A stretch of DNA of 64,000 nt from an uncultured Bacteroidales bacterium (GTDB lineage Bacteria > Bacteroidota > Bacteroidia > Bacteroidales > FEN-979), in the NCBI GenBank assembly GCA_903877385.1, contig CAIRDP010000033.1:1-64000 (forward strand), read 5' to 3'. The notes beneath the pieces are model-generated. The model did not search any database and was not told the origin of the DNA. It was given only the letters and a program-made list of their open reading frames with translations. Shown piece by piece: positions 51,521 through 61,460 of the stretch (within the stretch, counting starts at the first letter, position 1; every line of letters begins with the position of its first letter). The position numbers were made by a program, and so were the translations under genes.

Positions 51521-54500
51521 CTAACGGGTAAAAACAAGCTTGGCCGATCTTGAGGTCTCCGATCCGTCGGGCAATATTACTTTAATACGGTAAACATACA
51601 TCCCTGAGCCAAGTAAAACACCTGAATCGGAGCGGCCGTCCCAAACAAAGGGCTCCACCCTGTACCCTCCGGCATACAAAGTTGTTTTAAACGTCTTCTC
51701 AAGTTCTCCGTAAATGGAGTACACCCTGATCTCAACAGCCAGGTCATTATCGGTCTGGTTGGTCTGAAACGAAAAAGTAGTATGGTCACTAAACGGGTTG
51801 GGGTAGTTCATAACCTGGTCAAGGGCAAAGGTGATGGTGGATTCCACGACAAAATCGATGCCCGCTTCTGTCGAATTATTATACACATCCCATACTTTCA
51901 AATCCAGGTGGTGAGGGCCGTCCGGAAGGTTGAATATGGGATACTGGATAACACCCCTTGCATAGGTATCAAGTCCTGTCACATAATAATCGTTCAAAAT
52001 CATCGGGTTCTTGGTGTCATTGTCAAGGATAGCCGAAATATCATGGCCGATGCCGTTCCCGACGGTATTGATGCCAGATTCATCTGACACATCCGCCAGT
52101 AAAACAGGATTCTGGCTGCATACTCCTCCGCTTACAAAATTACGGTCGTTCATGTATAGTGTTACTGAAGGGCCTGAAGTATCGGTCAAAGCCTGGTTGT
52201 CATAACCTCCAACTACAAGGCCTTCATCATAGCCGTTTGCATCGGTAGTCTTGCCGCTGGCGTAATAACTTATCCTGCCAACTCCATATTTATAATCTAT
52301 ATCCTTGGGTACAATAAAGGTAAAAGAGAACTTCCCGCTGGTGACATTGGACTTTCCGCTGTAAACGATATTCTTTCGGAGGTAAAACGGAAAAGGAGGG
52401 GCCAGCTGGTCGTTTGCCTTGGTGATGATCAGGGATTTTTTATCGAAAATCGTCGGCAGGACTGTTCCGTTGAAATCCGATGCAAGGCTGTTGCCATCCC
52501 TTACCTCTCCTTCTATCGTAACCTGGGTAAGCGCTTTCAGGGTGTCATTTTCAGCCTGCGGTGTGCCTGTTTTTATGGAAGTTGTGACCACATTCAGGTT
52601 TGGGTATGCAATCAAGAGGGCGGGATCGCCGAGTAATACGAATTTCCTTGTATTGGGATCGCTGTCGGTTTTTGAGAGCCTGATGAGGTCGCCCATACGG
52701 TGATACGCCCCGTTTTCCTTTTCAAACAGGTGGCTGTAAAAGTTCATTGAAAGAGTAAGGTTCCCTCCGGCATAGGTTGCCCTGGTGGTAGTAAAAAGAG
52801 CAATACCGCCTCCCCTGGGGTTCAAAAAGACCAATTCGCCTGCCGAAACTATCGCCGGGTCGTCCATCCTGCTGAACTCGCAGGTTGCCGTAAGAAATAC
52901 AGGGAGTTTATTATAATTCGTCCAGTTTTGTATGTCGGGCACTTCCAGCACACGTTCATGAGCCCATCCCAGTTCGCCTCCATGGCCCACGTAATTGATC
53001 ACCAGGGTGCCTTTTGCTATCCTTTTGTTGATTGCATCGTTGACTTCGGGGTACCTGGCCCCGCCCGGGGTGGAAACCTGCGTATATGCATCAAGATAGA
53101 TCTTGTCAATATTATAGGTAGGACTGACCATGGCGGCCAGAGTTTCTGAATCCTCCATGAAAGTGTCGCCCCCCCCATTGTCCTGGTCGTCAGCCACAAA
53201 AGTTACAAGGTTCCTCCAATCCGATTCAACTGAATCGGAATTGCTCGAATAATGTATGATCTTGTCTACCGCATTCATTGCATCCTGATCGGTCCTCACC
53301 GGGAACCTGCCTATCCCGATACACATGGTATCGGCCTTGGTTCCCCCTTTTAACAATCCGAAGTAATCATCCGACACATAGGAGTCAACAGGAGAAAGTG
53401 AATTCAGGGACTGGTAGGAAGGAATAAAATTTGTATTGTTCGTTACCCGGTTTTTATAATCATATGAAGCATCCCCCAGCAGCAAAAGGTATTTGATCTG
53501 GTGGCCTGATGAAGACCGGGTGTAAAGCATTTTCATAAAGTCCCTGATGCCCGAAATATCCTGGACCCCCGAGGAAAATTCATTATAGACTTTGTCGGGT
53601 GTGGTAATATAAACATTCAGCCCCGAATAGGTCCTGTGGAAAGCGGCCAGGCGTTCCGCCTGGTCGGTAAAATCGGGGTAGGATATCATCACGTAATCTA
53701 CATTGGACAGATTATGAAGGTTCTGGTTGGCCACGGTACCGGCAAAAACCGGGGTGTTGAATGCGCTGCCGTCGAATGCAACAAATTCCTTCAGCGTATC
53801 TGTTGCAAGCCTTATCGAATATACATTGCCGTTTTGCTGCGTTTCAAGGTTCCTTACATTGTATGGCAGGGTCACGTCCCATATTGTTAAAGCCTGGCCC
53901 TGTGAAGCCAGCTGAAACTCGCTGACCCTGTTAGCTTGCCATGAAGCGGCATTCCTGAAATTCATCTGGCTGCCTGTCATGGTAAGCAAGCGCATTGCGT
54001 TAAGCTCAAAATAATTCAGGTACCCTGTTGCACCCGAAACCATGGGATTGTAAACCAGGTTCAGGTTGATCGTCGGGTTTGTTGTTGCATAGGTTTTGCT
54101 TACAGTACCGTCAAAAGCATAGTAATCCTCAAAATTGGTGGTGACAGCTGCTATTGAAAGCGAAGTCAACAGCTTGTCATCGGCTTTCAGATCAAAATAC
54201 GATGAGACATCGATTGACCGGGAAGCGGCACTCAGTGTTATGGTAACAGCTGTACGGGAATCAAGGTTGGGAAAGGTAAACGAATAATTCCTTGAAGTGG
54301 TGAGGTCAAAAGTTTCCTTGTCGTACCATATCCTGCCTGAATTTATCAGGTTGATATCATCACGGTCATAGGCAATATAATCATTGAAATTGGTGTAAAC
54401 AGCATTTGCCGAAGCATGATTGAAAGCCTGGGTCTGGATACGTTTCCCTTCGCCCTGGTCGCAACTCAGGAAATAACAGCTAACATCAGAATAAATGTTC

Positions 54501-54925
54501 CTTACATGATGGTAATTTTTGTCGGATTGGCTGTATTTCCAGCGATCGGGCCCGCTTCCGTAAAACAGTATGTAATCCCCCTCATTGAATACACCGTCAT
54601 CCTGTCCATATACAAAAATCGGGTTCTCAACAAGGTCATCCAGCCTTGCGCTGTCATTGGATTCGGGAAGCATACCTCCCCCGTTCCCATAGATCCTGAT
54701 ATTTTTAGGGTTGATTGATCCGACCGGGACACCGGCATTCTTAAGGTCGGTATAACTTAACCGGTAAACGCCGTCGGCCGAAATGGTAAATTTGAACCAG
54801 CTTCCTGCCGAAAGAACAGAGTTGGCTGCAAACGAGCCCTGAGCCTGGCTTTTTATTGAAGGGTTTAAAACCAATAAAACCAGAATAAGAAATACAAGCC
54901 TGGGTGAAAAATTTCGTTTAATCAT
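51521..54925 (-). CDS. porU: Type IX secretion sortase PorU, paralogue 1
   Basis: The 1134-aa product has a signal peptide (about 1-28, ending KSQAQ) and is collinear with the neighbouring 1135-aa protein. It has the same opening (ANSVLSAGSWFKFTISADGV, IRIYGNGGGMLPESND) and the C25 catalytic motifs NYVGHGGELGW (His648) and FLTATCEFSRMDDP (Cys682). It also has a C-terminal sorting-type domain (MNYPNPFSDHTTFSFQ to LVFTR). Both copies keep the catalytic pair. It starts 16 bases upstream of the second copy on the same strand, so it is a tandem duplication. Confidence 0.85.
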   Translation of the reverse strand: MIKRNFSPRLVFLILVLLVLNPSIKSQAQGSFAANSVLSAGSWFKFTISADGVYRLSYTDLKNAGVPVGSINPKNIRIYGNGGGMLPESNDSARLDDLVENPIFVYGQDDGVFNEGDYILFYGSGPDRWKYSQSDKNYHHVRNIYSDVSCYFLSCDQGEGKRIQTQAFNHASANAVYTNFNDYIAYDRDDINLINSGRIWYDKETFDLTTSRNYSFTFPNLDSRTAVTITLSAASRSIDVSSYFDLKADDKLLTSLSIAAVTTNFEDYYAFDGTVSKTYATTNPTINLNLVYNPMVSGATGYLNYFELNAMRLLTMTGSQMNFRNAASWQANRVSEFQLASQGQALTIWDVTLPYNVRNLETQQNGNVYSIRLATDTLKEFVAFDGSAFNTPVFAGTVANQNLHNLSNVDYVMISYPDFTDQAERLAAFHRTYSGLNVYITTPDKVYNEFSSGVQDISGIRDFMKMLYTRSSSGHQIKYLLLLGDASYDYKNRVTNNTNFIPSYQSLNSLSPVDSYVSDDYFGLLKGGTKADTMCIGIGRFPVRTDQDAMNAVDKIIHYSSNSDSVESDWRNLVTFVADDQDNGGGDTFMEDSETLAAMVSPTYNIDKIYLDAYTQVSTPGGARYPEVNDAINKRIAKGTLVINYVGHGGELGWAHERVLEVPDIQNWTNYNKLPVFLTATCEFSRMDDPAIVSAGELVFLNPRGGGIALFTTTRATYAGGNLTLSMNFYSHLFEKENGAYHRMGDLIRLSKTDSDPNTRKFVLLGDPALLIAYPNLNVVTTSIKTGTPQAENDTLKALTQVTIEGEVRDGNSLASDFNGTVLPTIFDKKSLIITKANDQLAPPFPFYLRKNIVYSGKSNVTSGKFSFTFIVPKDIDYKYGVGRISYYASGKTTDANGYDEGLVVGGYDNQALTDTSGPSVTLYMNDRNFVSGGVCSQNPVLLADVSDESGINTVGNGIGHDISAILDNDTKNPMILNDYYVTGLDTYARGVIQYPIFNLPDGPHHLDLKVWDVYNNSTEAGIDFVVESTITFALDQVMNYPNPFSDHTTFSFQTNQTDNDLAVEIRVYSIYGELEKTFKTTLYAGGYRVEPFVWDGRSDSGVLLGSGMYVYRIKVILPDGSETSRSAKLVFTR

Positions 54926-55079
54926 TTGATGGAATTTACTGTCTGATGTGTATGACCGTAATTTATCCTAAATAGTTTGCCGTGATTATAAATTTTTTCT
55001 GAGTACGAAATAATATTCTTTAACGTTTTATTCTTTTTTATATTGTAGAAAAGATTGGACCAAACCGGGGATTTTTTTC

Positions 55080-55087
55080 TAAATTTG
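55080..55087 (+). promoter_or_regulatory. TAnnTTTG promoter element of the porP-like gene
   Basis: TAAATTTG is 18 bases before the ATG at 55105. A TTGG motif is 21 bases further upstream. Confidence 0.65.
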
Positions 55088-55104
55088 CGCTCTCCTGGGC
55101 CTGT

Positions 55105-56115
55105 ATGATGAAAATCGGGATTGTGTATCGGAGATCATGTTATACTGTTTTTTTTCTTTTTGCCAGCTTGTGGTCATGTTTTGCCCAGGATCCGGAGTTT
55201 TCGCAGTTTTACGCCAACCCCCTTTATCTGAACCCTGCGCTTACCGGGGCCACCATTTGCCCCAGGCTTACCGGTAATTACAGGAACCAGTGGCCGGGCC
55301 TGGGAAATGCATTCAACACCTACAGTTTTTCCTATGACCAGTACCTGGGCCTGGTTCACGGGGGAATAGGGCTGTTGTTCATGGCCGACAGGGCCGGGGG
55401 CGGAAGCCTGAATACAACCACGATAGGGCTCTCTTATGCCTACAAATTCAAAATCACCCAGAAACTGGATGCCAGCCTGGCCGTGAGGGGGTCATACTAC
55501 CAGAGGCACATCGTATGGGAAAAATTCATTTTCGAAGATCAGATCAACCGGGTTACAGGGCAGGTTGATCAGCCCACCAGCGAAAAACCACCCGATAATC
55601 CCACAGTCTCAACTGTTGATTTCTCTTCAGGGTTTATGCTTGATTATGACGGCCTGGTTTATGGCGGATTTTCGGCAGACCATATGACCCAGCCTAAAAA
55701 CGGATTTTACACCGACAATGTTTCGCATCTGTATATTAAATATACTGCCGAAGCAGGTGCGTCCATCAATCTCAAAAAGGGATCGGGCGATGATGAAGAC
55801 AAGGAGTTCTCAGTTTCGCCCAACATATTGTACCAGCAGCAGGGCGGGTTTCACCAGCTGAATATCGGGGCCTACCTCACCATTGATCCCCTGGTTTGCG
55901 GGTTATGGTTCCGCCATAACTTTGAGAATGCGGATGCCGTGATTGTTATGGCCGGTATCCACTATAAAAACCTCAGGGTGGGTTACAGTTACGACCTCAA
56001 TGTATCACGCTTATTCTCAGTGTCGGGCGGGGCTCACGAGGTTTCTGCCTCCTGGCAATTTCCATGCATCGAAAGAAAAAGAAAGATCAGGGCAATAAAA
56101 TGCCCAAGATTTTAG
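55105..56115 (+). CDS. PorP/SprF-family type IX secretion membrane protein
   Basis: The 336-aa product has a signal peptide (about 1-27, ending WSCFAQDPE). The family pattern is DPEFSQFYANPLYLNPALTG, then NYRNQWPGLGNAFNTYSFSY and GGIGLLFMADRAGGGSLNTT, followed by a beta-barrel. PorP/SprF proteins are outer-membrane partners of type IX secretion, often paired with a specific adhesin. Here the neighbour is gldJ. The second ATG (55108) would shorten it by one residue. Confidence 0.88.
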   Translation: MMKIGIVYRRSCYTVFFLFASLWSCFAQDPEFSQFYANPLYLNPALTGATICPRLTGNYRNQWPGLGNAFNTYSFSYDQYLGLVHGGIGLLFMADRAGGGSLNTTTIGLSYAYKFKITQKLDASLAVRGSYYQRHIVWEKFIFEDQINRVTGQVDQPTSEKPPDNPTVSTVDFSSGFMLDYDGLVYGGFSADHMTQPKNGFYTDNVSHLYIKYTAEAGASINLKKGSGDDEDKEFSVSPNILYQQQGGFHQLNIGAYLTIDPLVCGLWFRHNFENADAVIVMAGIHYKNLRVGYSYDLNVSRLFSVSGGAHEVSASWQFPCIERKRKIRAIKCPRF

Positions 56116-56125
56116 TTATATAGAT

Positions 56126-56133
56126 TATATTTG
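56126..56133 (+). promoter_or_regulatory. TAnnTTTG promoter element of gldJ
   Basis: TATATTTG is 16 bases before the ATG at 56150, in the 34-base gap after the porP-like gene. Confidence 0.6.
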
Positions 56134-56149
56134 CAAAAAATTTCCACGG

Positions 56150-57622
56150 ATGAAAGTTCAAAAATGGTTTCATGTAAGCGCTGTCGTTGCAGCCTTACTG
56201 CTTACAGGCGCCTGCAAAAAAGAAGTTTCCCGCTCAACAGGTTGGGAGTATAATAACTCCAAGAACGGAGGCTTTGAAGTCCGTTCCTTCCAGGACCAGG
56301 GTACCGGTCCTGGCCTTGTATTTATTGAAGGTGGAACATTTACCATGGGCCAGACCCAGGATGACGTTCTGTTTGAGTGGAACAACCAGCCCAAGAGGGT
56401 GACAGTGACCAGCTTTTACATGGATCAGACCGAAACTCGTAACCTGGATTACCTGGAGTACCTTTACTGGCTTAGTCGTGTTTATGGAGCAGATTACCCC
56501 GGCGTTTACCGCAAAGCTCTTCCCGACACCCTGGTCTGGCGCGACCGCCTTGCCTATAATGAGCCCCTTGTGGAATATTATTTCCGCCACCCTGCCTACA
56601 GGAATTATCCCGTTGTTGGAGTAACCTGGGTGCAGGCAAACGACTATTGCGCATGGAGAACCGACAGGGTGAACGAAATGCTGCTCATCCGCAAAGGCAT
56701 TCTTGCCATGGATCCTGCCCAGAAGAATGAAAATAATTTCAATACCGAAGCTTACCTGGCCGGTCAGTATGAAGGGCTTGTGGATAAGCCTTTGCCTGAC
56801 CTCAATCCGAACGGCAGCGGTACCCGTAAAGTTAAAATGGAAGACGGCATCATGCTGCCCAAATATCGTCTCCCGACCGAAGCCGAATGGGAATATGCAG
56901 CCCTCGGGCTGATAGGGAATACTGTTTACGAAAGGGTTGTCGAACATAAAAACTATCCCTGGAATGGTTCCTACGTGCGAACAAACCAGTCACGCTATTA
57001 CGGCACATTCATGGATAACTTCAAACGCGGAAAAGGTGACTATATGGGCGTTGCAGGCAACCTCAACGACGGGGCCGACATTCCCGCCGCATGCGGTTCC
57101 TATTTTCCCAACGACTATGGCCTGTACAATATGGCCGGTAATGTAAGCGAATGGGTCGCTGATGTGTACCGCCCGCTTTCATTCAACGACATGTCGGATA
57201 TCCGCCCCTACCGCGGGAACGTATTTCAGACCCCGGTAAGGGATGCCGAAGGCTTCCTTTCCGAAAAAGACAGCCTGGGTCATATTAAATACAGGGATGT
57301 CACGACCGCCGAAGCCAAGAACCGCAAGAATTACCGACAGGCCGACAATATCAATTACCTTGACGGCGATTACCAGTCAAACATCAGCGGTGAATACTGG
57401 AAAGAAACCCGTGATACAAGCGCTACAAACGCGATGTATGAGTACGGCAAAAGTTCACTTATCAGCGATAAGGCCCGCGTATACAAAGGTGGCAGCTGGA
57501 AAGATCCCGCTTATTATATGAGCCCCGGCATGCGCCGCTACCTTGATGAAACCGATGCATCCGACGCTATTGGCTTCCGTTGCGCCATGACCCGCGTTGG
57601 CGGAGCTATTCCAGGCAAATAA
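56150..57622 (+). CDS. gldJ: Gliding/secretion lipoprotein GldJ (SUMF1 domain)
   Basis: The 490-aa product is a lipoprotein (LLLTGACKKE, Cys22). It then has the GldJ-type opening RSTGWEYNNSKNGGFEV. The SUMF1/FGE-like domain includes GLVFIEGGTFTMGQTQDD, YRLPTEAEWEYAA, YGLYNMAGNVSEWVADVYR and VYKGGSWKDPAYYMSPGMRR. GldJ stabilises and interacts with other Gld/type IX secretion motor components in the periplasm. I choose GldJ rather than GldK/PorK because gldL, gldM and gldN do not follow and because the gene sits between porU and murF, as I recall for other Bacteroidota. Confidence 0.85.
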   Translation: MKVQKWFHVSAVVAALLLTGACKKEVSRSTGWEYNNSKNGGFEVRSFQDQGTGPGLVFIEGGTFTMGQTQDDVLFEWNNQPKRVTVTSFYMDQTETRNLDYLEYLYWLSRVYGADYPGVYRKALPDTLVWRDRLAYNEPLVEYYFRHPAYRNYPVVGVTWVQANDYCAWRTDRVNEMLLIRKGILAMDPAQKNENNFNTEAYLAGQYEGLVDKPLPDLNPNGSGTRKVKMEDGIMLPKYRLPTEAEWEYAALGLIGNTVYERVVEHKNYPWNGSYVRTNQSRYYGTFMDNFKRGKGDYMGVAGNLNDGADIPAACGSYFPNDYGLYNMAGNVSEWVADVYRPLSFNDMSDIRPYRGNVFQTPVRDAEGFLSEKDSLGHIKYRDVTTAEAKNRKNYRQADNINYLDGDYQSNISGEYWKETRDTSATNAMYEYGKSSLISDKARVYKGGSWKDPAYYMSPGMRRYLDETDASDAIGFRCAMTRVGGAIPGK

Positions 57623-57644
57623 GTATTTAAAACATATTTTTCAG

Positions 57645-57676
57645 AAGCTGCTTTGACCATAAAGCAGCTTTTTTTA
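57645..57676 (+). terminator. Terminator of gldJ
   Basis: AAGCTGCTTT (57645-57654) pairs with AAAGCAGCTT (57661-57670) followed by a T-run, 22 bases after the gldJ stop. Confidence 0.85.
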
Positions 57677-57699
57677 TATGTATTCTATTTGAATTGTAG

Positions 57700-57707
57700 T
57701 AAATTTG
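57700..57707 (+). promoter_or_regulatory. TAnnTTTG promoter element of murF
   Basis: TAAATTTG is 19 bases before the ATG at 57726. It contains the TTG at 57705, which therefore cannot be the start. Confidence 0.7.
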
Positions 57708-57725
57708 CACCGAAATTATGAATTG

Positions 57726-59024
57726 ATGTTCAGCGTTCTTACTGAAATATATACTATCTTCCTTCAGCATCCAGTAATTGTCACCGACAGCCGGAACCTC
57801 AGCCCGTCCTGTATTTTCTTTGCCCTGAAGGGAGACCGGTTTAACGGCAATCACTTTGCTGCAGAAGCTCTTGAAAAGGGAGCCTCCTGGGTGGTTGTCG
57901 ACGAACCTGAGTATAAAATAAACCACCAATGCCTCCTGGTTGAAGATGTATTGAAAACGCTTCAGGATCTTGCAAGGCTTCATCGCAGGAGTTTTCAGAT
58001 CCCTGTTATCGCAGTCACGGGGACTAATGGAAAAACAACTACCAAAGAGCTTATAAATGCCGTCCTTTTAAAAAAATATTCTGTAGTAAGCACTGCCGGC
58101 AACCTGAACAACCACATTGGGGTTCCGCTCACCCTGCTCAGGCTCAGAAAGGATACTCAAATTGCGGTGATTGAAATGGGAGCCAACCACCCTGGCGAAA
58201 TAGATTTCCTTTGCAGTATTGCATCTCCAGTTTATGGTATTATAACCAATGTAGGGAGGGCCCATCTTGAAGGTTTCGGAAGTTTTGAAGGGGTTGTAAA
58301 AACCAAAACCGAACTGTACCGCTTTCTGGCTGAAGCCAAAGGGAAGGTGTTTGTGAATTGCGATGATCAACTGCTGATGCAGCAATCGGATAAGATGGAA
58401 AGGATTACCTACGGTTTTGATGATTCTGCATGGTTGCGAGGGCTCAGCAGGAAAACCGGTGATTTTGTTGATCTTACGATTCAAGAGCCAGGGAAAGACG
58501 CCTTTGATGTTCCTTCGAAACTTTTCGGGGATTACAATGCAGTCAATATTCTGGCATCAGCCTGTATCGGCAGGTATTTCAGCGTAAGTAACGAAGCCAT
58601 TAAACAGGCCATTAAGTCCTACGAGCCTTCTAGTAACCGTTCCCAGCTCAAAAGCTCTGGGAAAAATACTCTGCTCATGGATGCATACAATGCAAATCCA
58701 AGCAGTATGGAGGCAGCCCTCCGCTATTTCGCATCCTCGGCTTATGACAATAAAGCTGTGATCCTGGGCGACATGCTCGAGCTTGGCACTGAATCGGACA
58801 GCCTGCATATATATATTTTAAAACTCCTTGAAGAATTATCCTTTACCGACGTTTGCCTGGTAGGGCCTGTTTTTACAAGGCTTAATACGAAAAGGGAATT
58901 CCTTTGCTTCGGCGACAGCGAACTTGCCCGCTTGTGGTTCAGCCACCATACTCCTGGGGGGAAAACCATAATGCTCAAAGGCAGCCGCGGCATTAAACTT
59001 GAAACGATCTCAGACATCCTTTAA
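57726..59024 (+). CDS. murF: UDP-MurNAc-tripeptide D-Ala-D-Ala ligase
   Basis: From the ATG at 57726 the product is 432 aa. The Mur-ligase central domain has the P-loop VIAVTGTNGKTTTKELINAV (about 105-124). NLNNHIGVPLTLLRL and EMGANHPGEIDFLC are typical MurF segments, and a C-terminal domain follows with LLMDAYNANPSSMEAAL. MurF adds D-Ala-D-Ala to UDP-MurNAc-tripeptide in the cytoplasm, the last cytoplasmic step of the pentapeptide precursor. The stop codon directly abuts the anmK start. Confidence 0.94.
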   Translation: MFSVLTEIYTIFLQHPVIVTDSRNLSPSCIFFALKGDRFNGNHFAAEALEKGASWVVVDEPEYKINHQCLLVEDVLKTLQDLARLHRRSFQIPVIAVTGTNGKTTTKELINAVLLKKYSVVSTAGNLNNHIGVPLTLLRLRKDTQIAVIEMGANHPGEIDFLCSIASPVYGIITNVGRAHLEGFGSFEGVVKTKTELYRFLAEAKGKVFVNCDDQLLMQQSDKMERITYGFDDSAWLRGLSRKTGDFVDLTIQEPGKDAFDVPSKLFGDYNAVNILASACIGRYFSVSNEAIKQAIKSYEPSSNRSQLKSSGKNTLLMDAYNANPSSMEAALRYFASSAYDNKAVILGDMLELGTESDSLHIYILKLLEELSFTDVCLVGPVFTRLNTKREFLCFGDSELARLWFSHHTPGGKTIMLKGSRGIKLETISDIL

Positions 59025-60077
59025 ATGGACCGGTACAAAGTAATAGGACTGATGTCGGGAACCTCGCTGGATGGCGTGGATATAGCCTGCTGCCAATTTT
59101 ACAATGACCATGGACAGTGGGATTATTCCATACTTCATGCTGAAACAATACCCTATTCCGAAGACTGGCTCAAGCGACTCTCGGGCCTGCCGGGGTCCAC
59201 TGCCGTGGAATTTGCCGCTACCGACCATGCTTTTGGCCACCTGCTGGGCAGCCTTTGCATGAACTTCATTGAGAAATATAATATTAAAGCAGATTTCATC
59301 GCATCACACGGGCATACAGTTTTTCACCAGCCAGGCCAGGGCTTTACATCACAGGTCGGTAACGGGGCTGCTATTAAAGCCGAAACAGGGCTCCCGGTAA
59401 TCTGCGACTTCCGTTCGGGCGACGTTGCCAACGGGGGACAAGGCGCCCCTCTTGTGCCGGCCGGGGACAGGCTTCTTTTTTCTGCTTATGACTTTTGCCT
59501 TAACCTCGGAGGATTTGCAAATATTTCATTCGAGAGCAGCGGCAACAGGATAGCATTTGACATATGCCCGGTAAACATTGTCCTGAACAGCCTTTCAGGG
59601 CTTGCAGGTCTGCCTTTTGATAAAGACGGACGCCTGGCCCAAAGTGGGAAGGTAAGTCCCTCACTGCTGGAGCAACTCAACAGCCTGCCGTATTACATGC
59701 AGTCCGGCCCTAAATCCCTTGGAAAGGAATGGGTTGAGGAAAACATCAATCCCATTCTCAGCGATTCCGGACTTATTTTAATCGACATTTTGAGTACATT
59801 TGTGACTCATATTGCACAGCAGATTTCCCTGCAAACAGGGAAAGAAAGCAGTAAGAAATTGTTCATTACAGGAGGAGGGGCACATAACAAATACCTGGTC
59901 TCAATGATCCGGTCCCTGGTAAAGCCTCAGATAATAATACCTGATTTATTGACCGTTGATTTTAAAGAAGCAATTATTTTTGCTTTTCTTGGAGTTCTGC
60001 GATGGAGAAAGGAAATTAACTGTTTTAAAACCGTTACCGGGTCAAAACAGGACGGTTCTTTTGGGGCCGTGTATTGA
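59025..60077 (+). CDS. anmK: Anhydro-N-acetylmuramic acid kinase
   Basis: The 350-aa product has the AnmK signature GLMSGTSLDGVDIACC and later SHGHTVFHQPGQGFTSQVGN, then CDFRSGDVANGGQGAPLVPA (ATP/substrate binding), and GGGAHNKYLV near the C-terminus. It phosphorylates 1,6-anhydro-MurNAc, recycled from cell-wall turnover, to MurNAc-6-phosphate. It begins at the base after the murF stop, so the two wall genes are probably co-transcribed. Confidence 0.94.
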   Translation: MDRYKVIGLMSGTSLDGVDIACCQFYNDHGQWDYSILHAETIPYSEDWLKRLSGLPGSTAVEFAATDHAFGHLLGSLCMNFIEKYNIKADFIASHGHTVFHQPGQGFTSQVGNGAAIKAETGLPVICDFRSGDVANGGQGAPLVPAGDRLLFSAYDFCLNLGGFANISFESSGNRIAFDICPVNIVLNSLSGLAGLPFDKDGRLAQSGKVSPSLLEQLNSLPYYMQSGPKSLGKEWVEENINPILSDSGLILIDILSTFVTHIAQQISLQTGKESSKKLFITGGGAHNKYLVSMIRSLVKPQIIIPDLLTVDFKEAIIFAFLGVLRWRKEINCFKTVTGSKQDGSFGAVY

Positions 60078-60096
60078 CTTTTGAATTTAATTGTTT

Positions 60097-60104
60097 TATC
60101 TTTG
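60097..60104 (+). promoter_or_regulatory. TAnnTTTG promoter element of folC
   Basis: TATCTTTG lies 61 bases before the ATG at 60165. Confidence 0.6.
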
Positions 60105-60164
60105 TTAACGATGAGTTGAGTCATTATATAAAGAGTTGATTACTGAACACTTAAAATTACAATT

Positions 60165-61460
60165 ATGAGTTATAAAGAAGCTATTGAATACATGAACGCA
60201 CAGCTCCCCATGTTTCACAGGGTTGGGGCTGCAGCGTACCGGGCAAACCTTGACAATACCCTTGCTCTGTGCTCGGTGCTTGGAAATCCGCAGGATAACT
60301 TCAAGTGCATTCATATTACAGGAACAAATGGTAAGGGTTCTGTCGCGCACATGCTGGCATCCATCTTGCAGCAAAAAGGAGTCAGGGCCGGATTGTACAC
60401 TTCACCGCATCTCAAAGATTTCCGTGAAAGGATACGCGTTAACGGCAAAAAGATCTCAAAAGCCTATGTTCCGGCTTTCATTTCAAAACACATGGAGGAA
60501 TTTGAAAAAATAAACCCCTCGTTTTTTGAACTGGCTGTGGCAATGGCATTTCAATATTTCAAGGAACAGCATGTTCATGTTGCTATCGTTGAAGTTGGGA
60601 TGGGGGGAAGACTTGATTCGACTAACATTATTACTCCGCTTCTTTCGGTTGTTACAAATGTAAGTCTTGACCATATGCAGTTTCTGGGCGACACACTGCC
60701 AAAAATCGCACAGGAAAAAGCAGGTATCTTTAAACCGGGAGTTCCGGTTTTGATCGGTGAGAGACAGGAATCTGTGGATTCCGTTTTCAGGAAGCAGGCA
60801 AAACTCACGAAATCTGAGATAAATTATGCGTCAGACCATTATTCTGTTGTTAAGATCCGGAACTGGGGACGTAAGGCTATTCACCTGAACGTGGATGTTT
60901 ACAAGGACAAGGAAGTATTCATCAAGAAGATCCCCTGTCCTCTGGGCGGAGATTACCAGATGAAGAACCTGGTCACCCTTATGGGTATAATCGAAGAACT
61001 AAACAAGCAGGGTTTCGCGATTACAGCCGATCATATTAAAAAGGGAATACGCTATTCAGCTATCAGGACCGGGTTCAAGGGAAGATGGCAGGTACTTAGC
61101 CTTAAACCGCTGACAATTTGTGATACGGGTCATAATGAAGCCGGTATCCAGGAAGTGGTTGCACAGCTTGCAAATATTTCCTACGGCAAACTTCACCTTG
61201 TTATAGGAACAGTGAGTGATAAAGATCCTTCACTTATCCTTAAACACCTGCCTGTCAAAGCAACTTATTATTTCTGCAAGGCCGACATTCCCAGGGGTCT
61301 CGACGCAGATTCGCTTAAGCAGCTGGCATCGGAGCACAAGCTTAAAGGGAAAAGTTATAAGAGCGTAAAACTTGCTTACGAAGCTGCAAAACATGCAGCC
61401 GCAGAAGATGATCTCATTTTCGTGGGCGGAAGCACGTTTGTGGTTGGAGAAGTCATCTGA
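60165..61460 (+). CDS. folC: Folylpolyglutamate/dihydrofolate synthase
   Basis: The 431-aa product has the FolC P-loop HITGTNGKGSVAHMLASIL (about 46-64), the neighbouring YTSPHLKDFRERIRVNG and the conserved EVGMGGRLDSTNII. A C-terminal domain contains DTGHNEAGIQEVVAQL. It adds glutamate residues to folates and, as dihydrofolate synthase, to dihydropteroate. The leader of about 60 bases after the promoter is unusually long compared with its neighbours. Confidence 0.94.
   Translation: MSYKEAIEYMNAQLPMFHRVGAAAYRANLDNTLALCSVLGNPQDNFKCIHITGTNGKGSVAHMLASILQQKGVRAGLYTSPHLKDFRERIRVNGKKISKAYVPAFISKHMEEFEKINPSFFELAVAMAFQYFKEQHVHVAIVEVGMGGRLDSTNIITPLLSVVTNVSLDHMQFLGDTLPKIAQEKAGIFKPGVPVLIGERQESVDSVFRKQAKLTKSEINYASDHYSVVKIRNWGRKAIHLNVDVYKDKEVFIKKIPCPLGGDYQMKNLVTLMGIIEELNKQGFAITADHIKKGIRYSAIRTGFKGRWQVLSLKPLTICDTGHNEAGIQEVVAQLANISYGKLHLVIGTVSDKDPSLILKHLPVKATYYFCKADIPRGLDADSLKQLASEHKLKGKSYKSVKLAYEAAKHAAAEDDLIFVGGSTFVVGEVI

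Noticed and set aside
56234..56947. Minus-strand open frame of 237 codons
   Set aside because: It is antisense to gldJ, and its translation has no known family pattern.
56150..57622. SUMF1 lipoprotein as GldK/PorK
   Set aside because: gldL, gldM and gldN do not follow, and the porU-gldJ-murF setting and RSTGWEYNNSKNGGF opening favour GldJ.
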